Counted from the first letter of the stretch, positions 8,109-17,356 are shown. The stretch is 64,000 nt of DNA from Streptomyces cellulosae (GCF_000721105.1 NZ_JOEV01000018.1:124001-188000); one strand, 5' to 3'. A program made the numbers and translations. Notes: a model not told the origin generated them from the letters alone.

Positions 8109-9739
8109 CGCTTCACCCAGATCCGGTACGGCTCCTGTCCGCCGTCCTTGTCGGAGGGCCGCAGCACGGCCAGCAGCCGGTAGTTCCCGTTTCCGCGCAG
8201 CGCCGCCGGAACGGAGGCGTCCCGCAGCGCGATCACGTCGTACGAGCCCTTCTTCACCACGTCGGCCAGGGCCGTGCCCCGCGCCGCCCGGTGCCACTGG
8301 GCGGGCTTGGTGCGTGCGCGCAGGTAGTACGCGGAGATCTCGGGGTCGTCGGTCAGATAGCTGCCCTTGGCGTCCACGACCTCGCGCAGGGCGCCGATCA
8401 TGCCGGCCGAGTCCGGCGGCCGGTACAGCTCGCGCGACTGCGCCATGCCGATGACCAGTGCCGCGACGTAGATCATGATCCCGATCTGCGGATACCGGAA
8501 GTGGGCGCCCATCATCCGTGAGATGCCCAGGCCCGCCATCGGCGCCGCGAAGAGCAGTCCGAAGCCGACGTGGATGTGCAGCGAGCTGTCGTTGCCCAGC
8601 CATGCCTGGTAGAGCGGGGCGATCAGGGCGGTGGCGCACATCGTCAGGCCCAGCGCGGAGCGCCTGATCGCGCCCGGGGCGGAGCCCTCGGCCCACGGCA
8701 TCTCGCCCATCCGCGCCCGGCGGACGAAGCCCACGGCACCGATCAGCGCCACGAGCAGGAGGACCCCGCCCCACTTGGCGCTCTCCCCCAGAACGGCGAG
8801 CGCGCTGTCGGTGCCGTGGACGTTCCATCCGCTCGGTCGGCCTCCGAGCGCGACACCCGCGAAGCACAGGGCTCCGGTGGCCGCCGCGAACAGCGCACCC
8901 CGCACGAAGGCGCCCACGCCGCGGAACCGGTAGGCGGTCAGCACGGCGAGCACCGTCATCGTCCGCAGGTACAGCGCCGCGGAGTAGGCGGCGAACGGCG
9001 CGAGCGCCGCGAAGGGCACCGCGAGCAGAACGGCCGCCGGGTGCGACTGCCGGGTCCTGGCCAGCAGCCACAGGGCCGTGGCCAGCAGGAACAGCGACAG
9101 CGAGTGCAGGGAGGCGTACCGGCCGGTGAAAGCGGTCGACTCCAGTACGGAGTACATGGCGGCGGCCGCCAGACCGGCCCGCGAGTTGAACAGCAGGCGG
9201 GTCGCGCCGAAGAGCAGAGCCGTCGCCCCGAGCGCCCAGGCCAGGCTGAGCGTCCGGGCACCTTCGAGACCGAGCCCGGACACCAGGCCCGACACCCGGC
9301 CGTCGGACATCAGGAACTTCGCCTCCTGGGCGAAGGCGCTCCCGTCGAGCCGGTACGACAGTCCCGCCTGCACCAGCAGGATCAGCACCAGGACACCCCG
9401 GCTGATCCCCGCCGAACGGCTGTTGTCGACCGACCAGGACGACACCGGCACCTCGGGCAGCACATAGCCCGGCTCGGGCTCCGGCTCGGGTTCGAGGACC
9501 GTGTACTCCGGGACGTGGTACTCGGCCTCGGGCTCGTCGCGGTAGGGCTGCGCGTACTGCTGCCCGGCGAGGGGCCGCTCCCGTTCGCCGGCCTGCTGCT
9601 GCGGGATGTACGGCCGCCGACCGTACGCCTGCCCCTGCTGCCCGTCGTCGTAGGACTGCTCGTCGTACGGCGGATACTGCTGCCGCCAGTCCTGTCGGCC
9701 CGGGCCCGCCCAGCCGCCGCCCTGCTGATCCGTGCTCAT
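8105..9739 (-). CDS. Polytopic membrane protein, probable GT-C glycosyltransferase
   Basis: A 544-residue protein. Residues 1-110 are Gln/Tyr/Pro/Glu-rich and cytoplasmic (QQYPPYDEQSYDDGQQ, then an EPEPEPEP run). About ten membrane helices follow. The loop after the first helix reads YRLDGSAFAQEAKFLM, with acidic residues placed as in GT-C enzymes, and the C-terminus has a soluble domain with AYYLRARTKP. Its length and order parallel the next gene, suggesting two related membrane glycosyltransferases of different specificity. Start ATG 9739 and stop 8105 both sit in ATGA overlaps with their neighbours, so expression is coupled. The enzymatic assignment is an inference; the membrane topology is clear. 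Confidence 0.78.
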   Translation of the reverse strand: MSTDQQGGGWAGPGRQDWRQQYPPYDEQSYDDGQQGQAYGRRPYIPQQQAGERERPLAGQQYAQPYRDEPEAEYHVPEYTVLEPEPEPEPGYVLPEVPVSSWSVDNSRSAGISRGVLVLILLVQAGLSYRLDGSAFAQEAKFLMSDGRVSGLVSGLGLEGARTLSLAWALGATALLFGATRLLFNSRAGLAAAAMYSVLESTAFTGRYASLHSLSLFLLATALWLLARTRQSHPAAVLLAVPFAALAPFAAYSAALYLRTMTVLAVLTAYRFRGVGAFVRGALFAAATGALCFAGVALGGRPSGWNVHGTDSALAVLGESAKWGGVLLLVALIGAVGFVRRARMGEMPWAEGSAPGAIRRSALGLTMCATALIAPLYQAWLGNDSSLHIHVGFGLLFAAPMAGLGISRMMGAHFRYPQIGIMIYVAALVIGMAQSRELYRPPDSAGMIGALREVVDAKGSYLTDDPEISAYYLRARTKPAQWHRAARGTALADVVKKGSYDVIALRDASVPAALRGNGNYRLLAVLRPSDKDGGQEPYRIWVKR

Positions 9740-10743
9740 GAGCGCGGCACCTCGAATCCGAAGGCGTCGTCGGCGATCAACCGCTTGAACTCCGCCAGGG
9801 CCAGCGGGCTGCTCTGGATGCGCCAGTCGGCCCGCTTGGGAATGTTGAACCACAGGAAGCCGAGGACGCCGTCGTCCTGCTCGACGCCCCCCAGCAGCGC
9901 GCGCACATCGGCACGCCGCCGCTCCCCGGGCTCCGCCGAGGTCTCGCTGATCAGTACCGGCTTGTCGGTGAACTTCGCGATCTGGCGCCGTGTCGGCCCG
10001 TACAGCGTCTCGAAGGTATGGGCGCCGGTCATCGTCCAGTAGCCGACGATCCCGACCCAGTCGACGTACGCGTCTCCGGGCCAGTACGGCTTCAGCTTCA
10101 CGGACGGCACGGGGTTGATCACGTTGGGGCTCCACGCCCAGACCACGTTGGTGGCGCCCACGTCCTGGAAGACGTCGTGGATGTGCCGCCAGGCCTTCAC
10201 GAAGGTCGCGGCGGTGGTGTCCTTGGTGCCCCACGGGTACCAGTGGCCGTTCATCTCGTGCCCGAAGCTGATCGCCACCGGCACGTTCGTCTCGCGCACA
10301 CTCTTCGCGTACTTCTTGATGTACGTGTCCTGCGAACCGTCGGCGATCTTGTCGAGGCCGGGCTTGAACGGCTCCCACGAGACGTACATCAGCCCGCCGT
10401 CGTGGAAGACGTTCTCGGCGCCCTTCGCGTTGAAGCCGTCCCCCCACGACGAGTAGGAACCGACCAGGTTCGGCTTCTTGCCGACGGTCCTCGCGAAGGT
10501 GTCCACCGGCTTCATCGAGCTGGGGGCGCCGTCCACGGCGACCCCGAAGTACTTCTTGTCGGGGTGCAGCAGCGGCGTCACGTCGTACGGCAGTTCGTCG
10601 GCGGGAGCCTTCGAGGAGGAGGCGGCGGCCGGCTCCCTGGCGGCCCGGGCCGCGGGGTCGTCGCCGCGGAGCACGCCGCAACCGGAGCCCCCCGCCAGGC
10701 ACGTCAGCGCCACACACAGCGCGAGAAGGGTCTTGCGGATCAC
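9736..10743 (-). CDS. Glycoside hydrolase family 26 lipoprotein
   Basis: A 335-residue exported beta-glycanase (GH26 includes beta-mannanases and some beta-glucanases and xylanases). The N-terminal signal ends in LAGGSGC, a plausible though non-canonical lipobox, so the enzyme is probably anchored outside the membrane. The acid/base glutamate lies in SFGHEMNGHWYPWG (about residues 160-173) and the nucleophile glutamate in VLISETSAEPG. The WYPWG signature is strong for GH26. Translation starts at GTG 10743, overlapping the synthase stop by 4 bases (GTGA). A hydrolase coupled to a processive synthase recalls cellulose and alginate loci, where it trims or releases the new chain. The substrate is inferred from family, not proven. 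Confidence 0.88.
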   Translation of the reverse strand: MIRKTLLALCVALTCLAGGSGCGVLRGDDPAARAAREPAAASSSKAPADELPYDVTPLLHPDKKYFGVAVDGAPSSMKPVDTFARTVGKKPNLVGSYSSWGDGFNAKGAENVFHDGGLMYVSWEPFKPGLDKIADGSQDTYIKKYAKSVRETNVPVAISFGHEMNGHWYPWGTKDTTAATFVKAWRHIHDVFQDVGATNVVWAWSPNVINPVPSVKLKPYWPGDAYVDWVGIVGYWTMTGAHTFETLYGPTRRQIAKFTDKPVLISETSAEPGERRRADVRALLGGVEQDDGVLGFLWFNIPKRADWRIQSSPLALAEFKRLIADDAFGFEVPRS

Positions 10744-12371
10744 GTGGCGCCACCTGCCGAGTGGTGCTCCTTGGGCTGGATGAGCGCACGAGCGACGACC
10801 AGCGCGTAGAACAGCCCGGAGGACAGCACGAGTGCGAAGTCCGGCGGATAGCCGGTGAACAGCCGGTACACGGCGGCGCCGACCCAGACCACGGCGGTGC
10901 CGCCGCTCCAGAGCGCCAGCCCCAGCCAGAACCGGCGGGTCTTGTTCTTCTTCGCGACCTTGGAGCCGGTCGGCTGCCACCCCATGCGCTGCTTGCGCAG
11001 GATGTCCCAGATGGCGAAGACGTGCGCCCAGCCGTACATCAGCCGTGCCGACCAGGCCTCCAGCCGGTACGGCGCCTTGTGCCACATCGGGAAGATGAGG
11101 GTGGTGTAGACGATGCTGGGCAACACCCAGACCAGGTGCTTGACCTGGAGCATCTCGGGGCTGGTCAGCAGCAGCACGACAGGCACGAGGGGCGCGACGA
11201 AGGTGAACAGCGCCGTGTGGATGTAGTAGAAGAAGCCGGACATGTAGCAGAGCCGGCTGGAGAACCGGATCGGCGCGTCCCAGAACTTCTTGCTGCCGAG
11301 CAGCGACATCGAGCCGGAGCACCAGCGGTACTGCTGGTTGAAGAAGGCCCCGGCCGTGTCCGGACACACGCCCGTGGACAGCGCGACCGGTACGTACTTC
11401 AGGTCCCAGCCGAGCCCGCGCAGGTCGAACCCGGTGTGCACGTCCTCGGAGTGCTCGATCAAGGTCGTACCGCCGTTGGTGTCCAGGGCGGCCCGCCGGT
11501 AGATGGCGCACGAGCCGACACAGATGGCGCCCTCGCTGTTCTGCCGGGAGACCTGCACAGACCGGTAGAAGAGCTCCTGTACGGCCCCGGCCCCGCGCTC
11601 GATCCAGTTCTGCGAGTCGAGGACGCGGAAGTACTGCGGGGACTGCACGATCCCGATGCGCTCGTCCGCCTCCAGGTACGGCAGCAGCTCCTCCAGGAGG
11701 TCGGAGCGCGGCGTGAAGTCGGCGTCGAGGATGAGGATGTACTTGCCGTCCGACTGCCCGAACCCGAAGTGGAGGTTGCCGGCCTTCTTGAACCAGCCGC
11801 GGTTCTCCCGGGTGCCGTAGCGGAACCCGAAGTCCCGGGCCATGGCCGCGAGCTCGGGGCTCGCACCGTCGTCCAGGACGAAGGGCACACATCGCCCGGG
11901 GTACCGGTCGGCCAGCTGCCGTACATGCGTCCAGGTGTTGTGCAGCACCTCGATCGGTTCCCCGCACACCGGCAGGAAGACGTCGACGCTCGGATGCACC
12001 GCGGGCCGCCAACCCCGCACCAGCTCCTGGTGGTGGTCGAAGTCGAAGTCGCGCGTGAAGCCGTTCACGCGCAGCGACACCAGGTAGTAGACGACGGTGA
12101 AGAACAGCGGCGGCGCGAAGATCCACGTCACCGGACTGGCCTTGGCGAGCGCGACCTGGCTGACCGTCAGGCATCCGAAGCTGACGATGGAGGCCAGCGT
12201 CAGCACCCACAGGCGCCGCTTGACGTACGAGTACTTCTCCGCATGCGAAGGCGGCGCGGGCAGCAGCCCGAGCGGTGCCCGTTCGGCACCACGCCTTCCT
12301 CCGTGCCGGGCGGAGCGACGCCCTCCGGCACCGGCCGCTCCGGACATGCGGGCAGAGTCAATGGACGACAT
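10740..12371 (-). CDS. Processive GT2 polysaccharide synthase (cellulose synthase-like)
   Basis: A 543-residue membrane glycosyltransferase of BcsA/Csl type. Two N-terminal helices are followed by a cytosolic GT-A domain with VDVFLPVCGEP, FVLDDGAS, the metal motif LILDADFTPRSD, the acidic HSEDVHTGFD (TED-like) and the product-gripping QQYRWCSGS (Q-x-x-R-W). Several C-terminal helices form the transfer channel. All residues needed for a processive beta-glycan synthase are present. No PilZ domain is seen. I chose ATG 12371 because GGAGGG lies at good distance; an in-frame GTG at 12407 is weaker. It is the first gene of the operon. The upstream DNA is unusually A+T-rich. Polymer identity (glucan, mannan or mixed) is open. 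Confidence 0.9.
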   Translation of the reverse strand: MSSIDSARMSGAAGAGGRRSARHGGRRGAERAPLGLLPAPPSHAEKYSYVKRRLWVLTLASIVSFGCLTVSQVALAKASPVTWIFAPPLFFTVVYYLVSLRVNGFTRDFDFDHHQELVRGWRPAVHPSVDVFLPVCGEPIEVLHNTWTHVRQLADRYPGRCVPFVLDDGASPELAAMARDFGFRYGTRENRGWFKKAGNLHFGFGQSDGKYILILDADFTPRSDLLEELLPYLEADERIGIVQSPQYFRVLDSQNWIERGAGAVQELFYRSVQVSRQNSEGAICVGSCAIYRRAALDTNGGTTLIEHSEDVHTGFDLRGLGWDLKYVPVALSTGVCPDTAGAFFNQQYRWCSGSMSLLGSKKFWDAPIRFSSRLCYMSGFFYYIHTALFTFVAPLVPVVLLLTSPEMLQVKHLVWVLPSIVYTTLIFPMWHKAPYRLEAWSARLMYGWAHVFAIWDILRKQRMGWQPTGSKVAKKNKTRRFWLGLALWSGGTAVVWVGAAVYRLFTGYPPDFALVLSSGLFYALVVARALIQPKEHHSAGGAT

Positions 12372-12550
12372 TCCCACCCTCCGGGCCACTGGCCCGATGA
12401 CCCCCACCTCAAGCCCCTTCGAACAAAGAGGCTAGTGAAGAAAGAGTATCCAAGGGGTGGGGGATGCGTTAGGGACACATGGAGCCGTACATCTGGTAAA
12501 TCCGACTATGCCCCCAATGTCTTCCTTTAAAGTTACGTAATCAACAGGTT
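12372..12550. other. A+T-rich intergenic region, presumed operon promoter
   Basis: About 180 bases upstream of the glycan operon with visibly lower G+C than the surroundings (for example the run around 12520-12545). It should hold the operon promoter. I see TTGATT and several TA-rich hexamers on the minus strand but no pair with convincing spacing. Confidence 0.4.
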
Positions 12551-12755
12551 TCACACCCGGTCGAACCAGGCAAGAACCGGCGATTTCACGCTTCCCAGGT
12601 TGCGCGCGGCAGACAACTCGCCGGCCGGGTGACGAACAGCAGCGCCCCGATGAGCGACCACACCGTGTTGTGGCAGAAGGCATCGGTTCGCAGGTCGCGG
12701 TGACGATCCCGCCGTCACCGCGCACCAGGCTCAGCCGGATGACGATCCTGAAGCG
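12551..12755 (-). pseudogene. truA: truA 3'-end remnant
   Basis: This stretch matches the 3' third of the intact truA 4.8 kb away in the same orientation. It starts at the stop codon (TCA at 12551, compare 17381) and runs through blocks such as TTGCGCGCGGC, CGGCCGGGT, GCAGCGCCCCGATGAGCGA and TTGTGGCAGAAGGC to CTGAAGCG. About 110 bases, equivalent to roughly 17461-17572 of truA, are deleted, and there are small indels and substitutions. Read on the minus strand it still gives RGDGGIVTAT (truA has [10 protein letters not shown]) before the frame is lost. It is non-functional. It is the footprint of an insertion at, or duplication of, the truA 3' end. Confidence 0.88.
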
Positions 12756-12871
12756 AAGCGCGCCCCATAGTGCACAAAAACACCAACTAGTGGTAAGAAC
12801 AACCGCTCAGTCTTCACGTTTGCGCCGCACCTTGACCATTCCAGGCGCGGGCATGAGGGGGAGGTCCCGAT

Positions 12872-15800
12872 TTGCCCGGGTTTTCCATGCCCGCACGCGG
12901 TGGCCGCCATCGCAACCGGCGGCGCACATGGCTGTTCTCCGTCGTGGCCGCGGCCACCGCGGCGCTGATCGGCACGACGATCAGCCTGGTCGCGTCCTCG
13001 GCCCAGGCCGACCAGAACACCCAGGGCGTCGACAACCTGCGCACCAACTGGGACCAGCACGAAGCCACGCTCTCCCCGGCGGTCGTCCAGTCCTCCGCCT
13101 TCGGCCGGCTCTTCGCCACCAAACTGGACGGGCAGATATACGCCCAGCCGCTGGTGCTGGGCGACCAGGTGATCGCCGTCACCGAGAGCAACACCCTGTA
13201 CGGCCTCGACCGCACCACCGGTGCGATCGAGTGGAGCAAGAACTACGGACCGGCATGGCCGGCCTCGGCGATCGGCTGCGGTGACCTGACACCCAATGTG
13301 GGAGCGACCGCGACTCCCGTCTACGACCCGGCCGCCAACTCCCTCTACTTCACCACCAAGGTCGACGACGGCACCTCCACTCACCGACACCCCACGTGGC
13401 TGATGCACGCGGTGGACCCGGCCTCCGGTGCCGAGCGCCCGGGGTGGCCGGTCACCATCGCCGGAAGCCCCGTCAACGACCCGAGCGCCACCTTCGACGC
13501 CTACTACGAACAGCAGCGCCCCGGCCTGCTGTTGATGGACGGCGTCGTCTACGCGGGCTTCGGCGCCCACTGCGACGCATGGCCGTACCGCGGCTATGTG
13601 GTCGGGGTGAGTACCACCGGGCACAGCATCACCTCGATGTGGGCCACGGCGACCGGTGCCGGCACCGGCGGCGCCGGCATCTGGCAGGCGGGCGGCGGAC
13701 TGGTCTCGGACGGGTCCGGCCGGATCTTCTTCAGCACCGGGAACGGCATCAGCCCGGCGCCCGGCCCGGGCAGGACCGTTCAGGGAACCCTGGCCGAGTC
13801 CGTCGTACGCCTCCAGGTCGGCGCGGACAACAGCCTCAGTACGGCCGACTTCTTCAGCCCGAGTAACGCCGCCACCCTGGACCTCAACGACCAGGACATC
13901 TCCTCGGGCGCCCCGATGGCTCTGCCGGACAGCTTCGGTACCGCCGAACACCCGCACCTGCTGATCCAGCAGGGCAAGGACGGGCGGGTGTTCCTGCTCG
14001 ACCGCGACAACCTCGGCGGCATGGGCCAGGGGCCCCAGGGCGGCGACGCGGCGGTGAGCGTGTCCGGCCCCTACCAAGGCATGTGGGGACACCCCGCGTT
14101 CTGGGGCGGCGACGGCGGCTATGTCTACGTCGTCGGCAACCAGGGTCCGCTGCGCGCGCTCAAGTACGGCGTGCGCGACGGCGGTACGCCCGCGCTCACC
14201 CTCACAGGCCAGAGCCAGGACACCTTCGGCTACACCAGCGGATCTCCCCTCGTCACATCCAGCGGCACGGACGATTCCAGTGCCCTGGTGTGGATGGTCT
14301 CCGCGAGCAACGCCTCCGGGGCTGACGGCACCCTGCGCTCCTACAGCCCCACCCCCGACGGCAACGGCCTGCTGCAGCTGCTGTGGTCCGCACCGATCGG
14401 CACGGCAACGAAGTTCAGCACTCCGACCGCCAGCAACGGCAAGGTGTACGTCGGCACCCGGGACGGCGTGCTCTACGGTTTCGGCAGCCCGGCCAGGACC
14501 GCCCTGACCGCGGCCTCACTCGACTTCGGCCAGATCGGCGTGGGCAGCAGCAGCTCGGCCGACCTGAAGCTGACGGCCACGCAGGACGTCAGCATCACCG
14601 GGCTCAAGGCCTCCGGCCAGTTCACGGTCGACCCGTCCGCCGTACCCACCCCCGAGCAGCCCACCGCGTTGGCGGCGGACGCCACCCTGAACGTACCGAT
14701 CAGCTTCGCCCCCACCACCACGGGCGGCATCAACGGCACGCTGACCGCGAACCTGTCGGACGGCCAGAAGCTGGTCTTCGCTCTCCATGGCGTAGGCACC
14801 AGGCCCGGTCTCGGGGCGGCACCCACCGCCATGGACTTCGGGTCCGTACCCACGGGCAGCACCTCGACGCTGAATCTGCAGATCACCAACACCGGGACCG
14901 AAGCGGAGACGATCGACTCGGTCGACTCGCCCACCGGCTCGTTCGCCGCTTCGGGGCTGCCGAACACGGGCACGGTCGTACCGGCCGGTGGCTCGTTCGT
15001 GCTCTCGGTCACCTACACGCCGGTCGGCAACCAGACTGACAGCGACGCACTCGTGATCAGCAGCCACAGCGGCGGCGGACCGCACACACTGAGCGTGCCG
15101 GTCAGCGCAACGGCCATCACGGGGCAGGGACACCTGGAGTTCTCCACGAACTCGCTGGACTTCGGCCAGGTCCCGGTCGGCAGTTCGAAGTCGCTGTCAT
15201 TCACCATCACCAACACCGGCAACATCCCGGTGACCGTGACCAAGGCCAAGGCGCCGGCGGGTGACTTCAACAGCCCGGTGCAGCTGTCGGAGGGCCTGGT
15301 CATCGGTCCCGAGCAGACCGCGGTGCAGAGCGTGACGTTCACTCCCCGTACGGCTGCGGATCTGAGCGCCTCCTACGAGGTCACCGGCACTGGGACCGAC
15401 GCCCACGGCAACGCCCAGGGCGCCATGTACGTGCAGGTCAAGGGCACCGGTACCGGCACCGCCACGACCGCCTCGACCGCCGACGGACTGTGGCAGACCA
15501 ACGGCTCGGCGGTGCAGGCCGACGGCGGCGGCGTCCAGCTGACCCCGGCCACCAGCAACCAGGCGGGCTCGGCGGTGTACACCAAGCCGTTGCGCACCGA
15601 CGGTCTGCGGGCCACCTTCACCACGAAGTTCGGTCCCGGCACCGGCGGGAAGGGCATGACGCTCGCTCTCCTCGACCCGGCCCAGAACTCCGCCTCGGCG
15701 CTGGGCGGATCCGGTGACGGCCTCGGCATCGCGGGGCGGCCGGGCACGGTGATCGCGCTCGGCACTGGCCGGAACAACACGCTGAAGGCACAGAACTTCG

Positions 15801-17293
15801 TGGGCGTCGGCCGCAGTTCGGCCGGTTCGCCGACGATCGACTACCAGCCGGTGGTCCCCCTCAGCAGCTCCCTGCGCCAGGGCACGCACCAGGTCGACGT
15901 CCAGGTCGCCACCGGCCATCTGTACGTCTGGGTCGACGGGACCCAGGTGGTGGACGCGACACCGACGCTGACGACCACCGCGCTCCTTGCCTTCTCCGGT
16001 GCCAACGCCGACAGCGCCGACGTACAGACGGTGAGCGGTCCGGTCGTCAGCGAGGCGCCGCCGCCCCCGCCGCCGAAAGCGGCCACCTCGCTCCACCTCA
16101 CCGCCCCGAGCACGGGCGTCCCGGGCCGGCCACTGACCGTTGCCGGCACGCTGACCTCGTCCGCAGCGCTTCCCGCCGGCCAGGTCGCGCACATCACGCG
16201 GAACGGGACGGCACTGCCCGATGTGACGACGAAGGCGGACGGCTCCTTCACCTTCAGCGACAACCCGCCGGCAGAGGGCACTTACACCTACGCCGCAAGC
16301 TACGCGGGGGACGACACACACGAGACGGCCGGCGCCGCGAGCCTCGTCCAGGTGTCCAAGCTGGCCACCTCGGTCACTCTGGTGGCCCCGGTCACGGCCA
16401 CCCGCGCCCAGAAGCTGACCGTGTCCGGCACGCTCTCCGGCTCACCCTTCGCCACCGGTGGGGTCGTCAAGGTGACGAAGACCGACCTCGCACACCCGTC
16501 CGGCACCGCACTCGCCGACGCGAAGGTCGCCGCGAACGGTTCTTTCACGTTCACGGACACCCCGCAGATCGGCGGCGCCAACACCTACAAGGTGGCCTAC
16601 GGCGGCGACATCTCGCACAAGCCGGGCAGCCGCATAGCCACCGTCCAGGTGTCCCGGGTCTCGACGTTCCTGACCATCGCCACCGACCACTCGACGTACG
16701 CGTATGGCCAAACCGCCAAGGTCACCGCCCACCTCGGTACGACCTACAACAAGCGCACGGTGGCGCTCTACGCCCAGCCGTTCGGCGGCACGTCGGTCCT
16801 GGTGAGGTCGGGGACGGTGGACAGCCACGGCAATCTGACAGGGGCCTACAAGCTCGCCCGCAACACCACGTTCAGCGCGGTGTTCGCCGGCGACTACCGG
16901 TACGCCCCGAAGACCGTCGCCCGAAGCGTGCACTCCTACGTGCGGATCTCAGAGAAGCTGTCCGGTTACTACACGAGCACGTACTACGGCAGCACTCTCT
17001 ACCGGGTGTACCACCACACCGCCAAGGAGCAACTCGACGCCACCGTCACACCCAACAAGGCCGGCCAGTGCCTGGTCTTCCGCGTGCAGCGCTACTACAG
17101 CGGCGCCTGGCACACGCAGACCACCACCCCCTGCTCCGCCCTGAGTTCCACCAGCGCCGGCCGCCACCAGATGTCTCTCGCCAAGTCCGTCAACAGCAGG
17201 TTCCGCGTTGCCGCGGGGTACGTCCGCAGCAGTAGGGACAACACCAACCTCAGCACCTGGGGCGCCTGGCAGTACTTCACCGTCAGGCAGTGA
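12872..17293 (+). CDS. Giant secreted beta-propeller / Ig-like surface protein
   Basis: A 1473-residue exported protein of unknown function. Residues 1-46 form a signal peptide with an RHRNRRR n-region and AQA cleavage site. Residues about 48-545 look like a PQQ-type beta-propeller without cofactor motifs (LYGLDRTTGAIEWSK blades). Three repeats near 546, 650 and 756 (SLDFGQIGVGS, AMDFGSVPTGS, SLDFGQVPVGS) match ASPM/SPD-2/Hydin-type choice-of-anchor modules. Residues about 870-1065 resemble a lectin-like jelly roll. Three Ig-like repeats follow (near 1068, 1163 and 1262), then a Tyr-rich tail. No sortase or membrane anchor is seen. The TTG at 12872 has GGGGGAGGT six bases away and is preferred over ATG 12887. 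It lies between the truA remnant and intact truA. Adhesion or glycan binding is an inference. Confidence 0.88.
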   Translation: MPGFSMPARGGRHRNRRRTWLFSVVAAATAALIGTTISLVASSAQADQNTQGVDNLRTNWDQHEATLSPAVVQSSAFGRLFATKLDGQIYAQPLVLGDQVIAVTESNTLYGLDRTTGAIEWSKNYGPAWPASAIGCGDLTPNVGATATPVYDPAANSLYFTTKVDDGTSTHRHPTWLMHAVDPASGAERPGWPVTIAGSPVNDPSATFDAYYEQQRPGLLLMDGVVYAGFGAHCDAWPYRGYVVGVSTTGHSITSMWATATGAGTGGAGIWQAGGGLVSDGSGRIFFSTGNGISPAPGPGRTVQGTLAESVVRLQVGADNSLSTADFFSPSNAATLDLNDQDISSGAPMALPDSFGTAEHPHLLIQQGKDGRVFLLDRDNLGGMGQGPQGGDAAVSVSGPYQGMWGHPAFWGGDGGYVYVVGNQGPLRALKYGVRDGGTPALTLTGQSQDTFGYTSGSPLVTSSGTDDSSALVWMVSASNASGADGTLRSYSPTPDGNGLLQLLWSAPIGTATKFSTPTASNGKVYVGTRDGVLYGFGSPARTALTAASLDFGQIGVGSSSSADLKLTATQDVSITGLKASGQFTVDPSAVPTPEQPTALAADATLNVPISFAPTTTGGINGTLTANLSDGQKLVFALHGVGTRPGLGAAPTAMDFGSVPTGSTSTLNLQITNTGTEAETIDSVDSPTGSFAASGLPNTGTVVPAGGSFVLSVTYTPVGNQTDSDALVISSHSGGGPHTLSVPVSATAITGQGHLEFSTNSLDFGQVPVGSSKSLSFTITNTGNIPVTVTKAKAPAGDFNSPVQLSEGLVIGPEQTAVQSVTFTPRTAADLSASYEVTGTGTDAHGNAQGAMYVQVKGTGTGTATTASTADGLWQTNGSAVQADGGGVQLTPATSNQAGSAVYTKPLRTDGLRATFTTKFGPGTGGKGMTLALLDPAQNSASALGGSGDGLGIAGRPGTVIALGTGRNNTLKAQNFVGVGRSSAGSPTIDYQPVVPLSSSLRQGTHQVDVQVATGHLYVWVDGTQVVDATPTLTTTALLAFSGANADSADVQTVSGPVVSEAPPPPPPKAATSLHLTAPSTGVPGRPLTVAGTLTSSAALPAGQVAHITRNGTALPDVTTKADGSFTFSDNPPAEGTYTYAASYAGDDTHETAGAASLVQVSKLATSVTLVAPVTATRAQKLTVSGTLSGSPFATGGVVKVTKTDLAHPSGTALADAKVAANGSFTFTDTPQIGGANTYKVAYGGDISHKPGSRIATVQVSRVSTFLTIATDHSTYAYGQTAKVTAHLGTTYNKRTVALYAQPFGGTSVLVRSGTVDSHGNLTGAYKLARNTTFSAVFAGDYRYAPKTVARSVHSYVRISEKLSGYYTSTYYGSTLYRVYHHTAKEQLDATVTPNKAGQCLVFRVQRYYSGAWHTQTTTPCSALSSTSAGRHQMSLAKSVNSRFRVAAGYVRSSRDNTNLSTWGAWQYFTVRQ

Positions 17294-17316
17294 GCCCGAC
17301 CGCGACCCGGCTGGAC

Positions 17317-17356
17317 AGCCCCGCCCTCGGCCATCCGCCCAGGGCGGGGCTCGTTT
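17317..17356. terminator. Strong terminator between surface protein gene and truA
   Basis: AGCCCCGCCCT (17317-17327) pairs perfectly with AGGGCGGGGCT (17341-17351), followed on the plus strand by CGTTTT. It lies between convergent genes and terminates the plus-strand gene best. Confidence 0.85.

Noticed and set aside
5274..8183. A 969-codon open frame on the plus strand
   Set aside because: Antisense shadow of the dehydrogenase and membrane glycosyltransferase genes; the minus-strand proteins have clear motifs and start/stop coupling.
12872..17293. PQQ-dependent dehydrogenase
   Set aside because: The propeller lacks the vicinal cysteine and calcium-ligand motifs of the enzymes, and is followed by binding and Ig-like modules.
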